A stretch of 64,000 bases of DNA from Baylisascaris procyonis (lineage: Eukaryota > Nematoda > Chromadorea > Rhabditida > Ascarididae), in contig JAZARR010000102.1 in assembly GCA_037389465.1 (NCBI GenBank), positions 62,001-126,000 of the forward strand, in the 5' to 3' direction. The stretch's first letter is position 1; each line of letters opens with the position of its first letter. Position numbers and translations under genes: made by a program. Of the stretch, positions 63,831 to 64,000 are shown one piece after another. The notes below the pieces were generated by a model. The model was not told the origin of the DNA. It saw only the letters and a program-made list of their open reading frames with translations, and made no database searches.

Positions 63831-64000
63831 TCCGTTTTGCTCGATTCGAACCGATTCGGCCGGATTCGGCCCGATTCTGCTGGATGCGACCCGATTCCGC
63901 CTTCTCCGACTCGGTTCTGCTCGACTGGACCCGACTCGGCCGGATTTGGCCCGATTCGGTTCGGTTCGATCCGATTCGTCCGGATTCGGCCCGATTCGAG

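Larger units (their letters stand above)
44427..64000. repeat. CpG-saturated pentameric satellite array (CGRYY)n, continuing past the window
   Basis: From about 44,427 the DNA is an uninterrupted degenerate pentamer array. On the plus strand the commonest pentamers are CGATT, CGACC, CGACT, CGGCC, CGGCT, CGGTT and CGATC, together CGRYY. Inverted blocks read CGRRY. Nearly every pentamer starts with CpG. Orientation blocks: inverted at 44,427-44,742; forward to 50,728; inverted to 52,723; forward to 55,547; inverted to 57,542; forward to the end. The first 3 kb are the simplest; beyond about 47.4 kb longer motifs containing GGATCC-like breaks recur in higher-order order. Every frame lacks stops for long stretches because few pentamers contain TA or TGA in phase, so ORFs up to about 700 codons on both strands are artefacts. 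Heterochromatin is the likely identity. Confidence 0.95.

Noticed and set aside
44427..64000. Many GGTTCGA matches resembling the tRNA B-box or internal Pol III promoters
   Set aside because: They arise automatically from CGGTT followed by CGAYY pentamers. No A-box at the right spacing and no cloverleaf pairing was found.
1..64000. CRISPR array, bacterial operons, telomere repeats or an rRNA cluster
   Set aside because: No repeat/spacer structure, no bacterial gene organisation, no TTAGGC-type arrays and no rRNA-like segments were seen. The satellite is continuous, without unique spacers.

Overview
The window is animal nuclear DNA, most probably from a nematode. It holds one clearly recognisable intron-split gene, a JMJD6/psr-1 dioxygenase. 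Three short genes, each with a signal peptide, have an AG dinucleotide directly before the ATG, as expected after spliced-leader trans-splicing or a 5' UTR intron. Acceptors are short T-rich stretches ending in CAG or TAG, the left two thirds is AT-rich, and no bacterial gene organisation is present. The nematode assignment is inference; the exon structures were read directly from the sequence.

Layout. Positions 1-44,420 are ordinary, gene-poor, AT-rich DNA. The minus strand carries three small two-exon genes (9,047-10,425; 20,469-21,593; 37,378-38,645). Each has a signal-peptide exon, an intron of about 0.8-1.0 kb in the same phase, and a terminal exon encoding a basic stretch rich in glycine and aromatic residues with dibasic sites. 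The plus strand carries psr-1/JMJD6 in eight coding exons (26,300-33,269; 413 residues), with every Fe(II) and 2-oxoglutarate ligand preserved. A possible short gene (24,820-25,448) lies just upstream of it. Other candidate exons are listed with low confidence. Small repeats include a 27-bp minisatellite at 2.1 kb, a CA/TG-rich fold-back at 34.3-34.7 kb, and a patch of diverged tandem repeats with a tRNA-like head at 40.7-42.3 kb.

From about 44,427 to the end (at least 19.5 kb) the DNA changes abruptly to a GC-rich, CpG-saturated satellite built from a degenerate pentamer, CGRYY on the plus strand or CGRRY where inverted. There is roughly one CpG every 5 bp, and AT-rich and GC-rich pentamers alternate about every 10 bp. 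The array contains orientation switches at short palindromes, longer-range anchor motifs, a 4,819-bp apparently identical tandem duplication and a 619-bp near-identical one. The many long ORFs here, on both strands and up to about 700 codons, are artefacts of the period (3 x 5 = 15 nt) and are not annotated as genes.

The most interesting items are the family-like trio of secreted peptide precursors and the nucleosome-phased CpG satellite.
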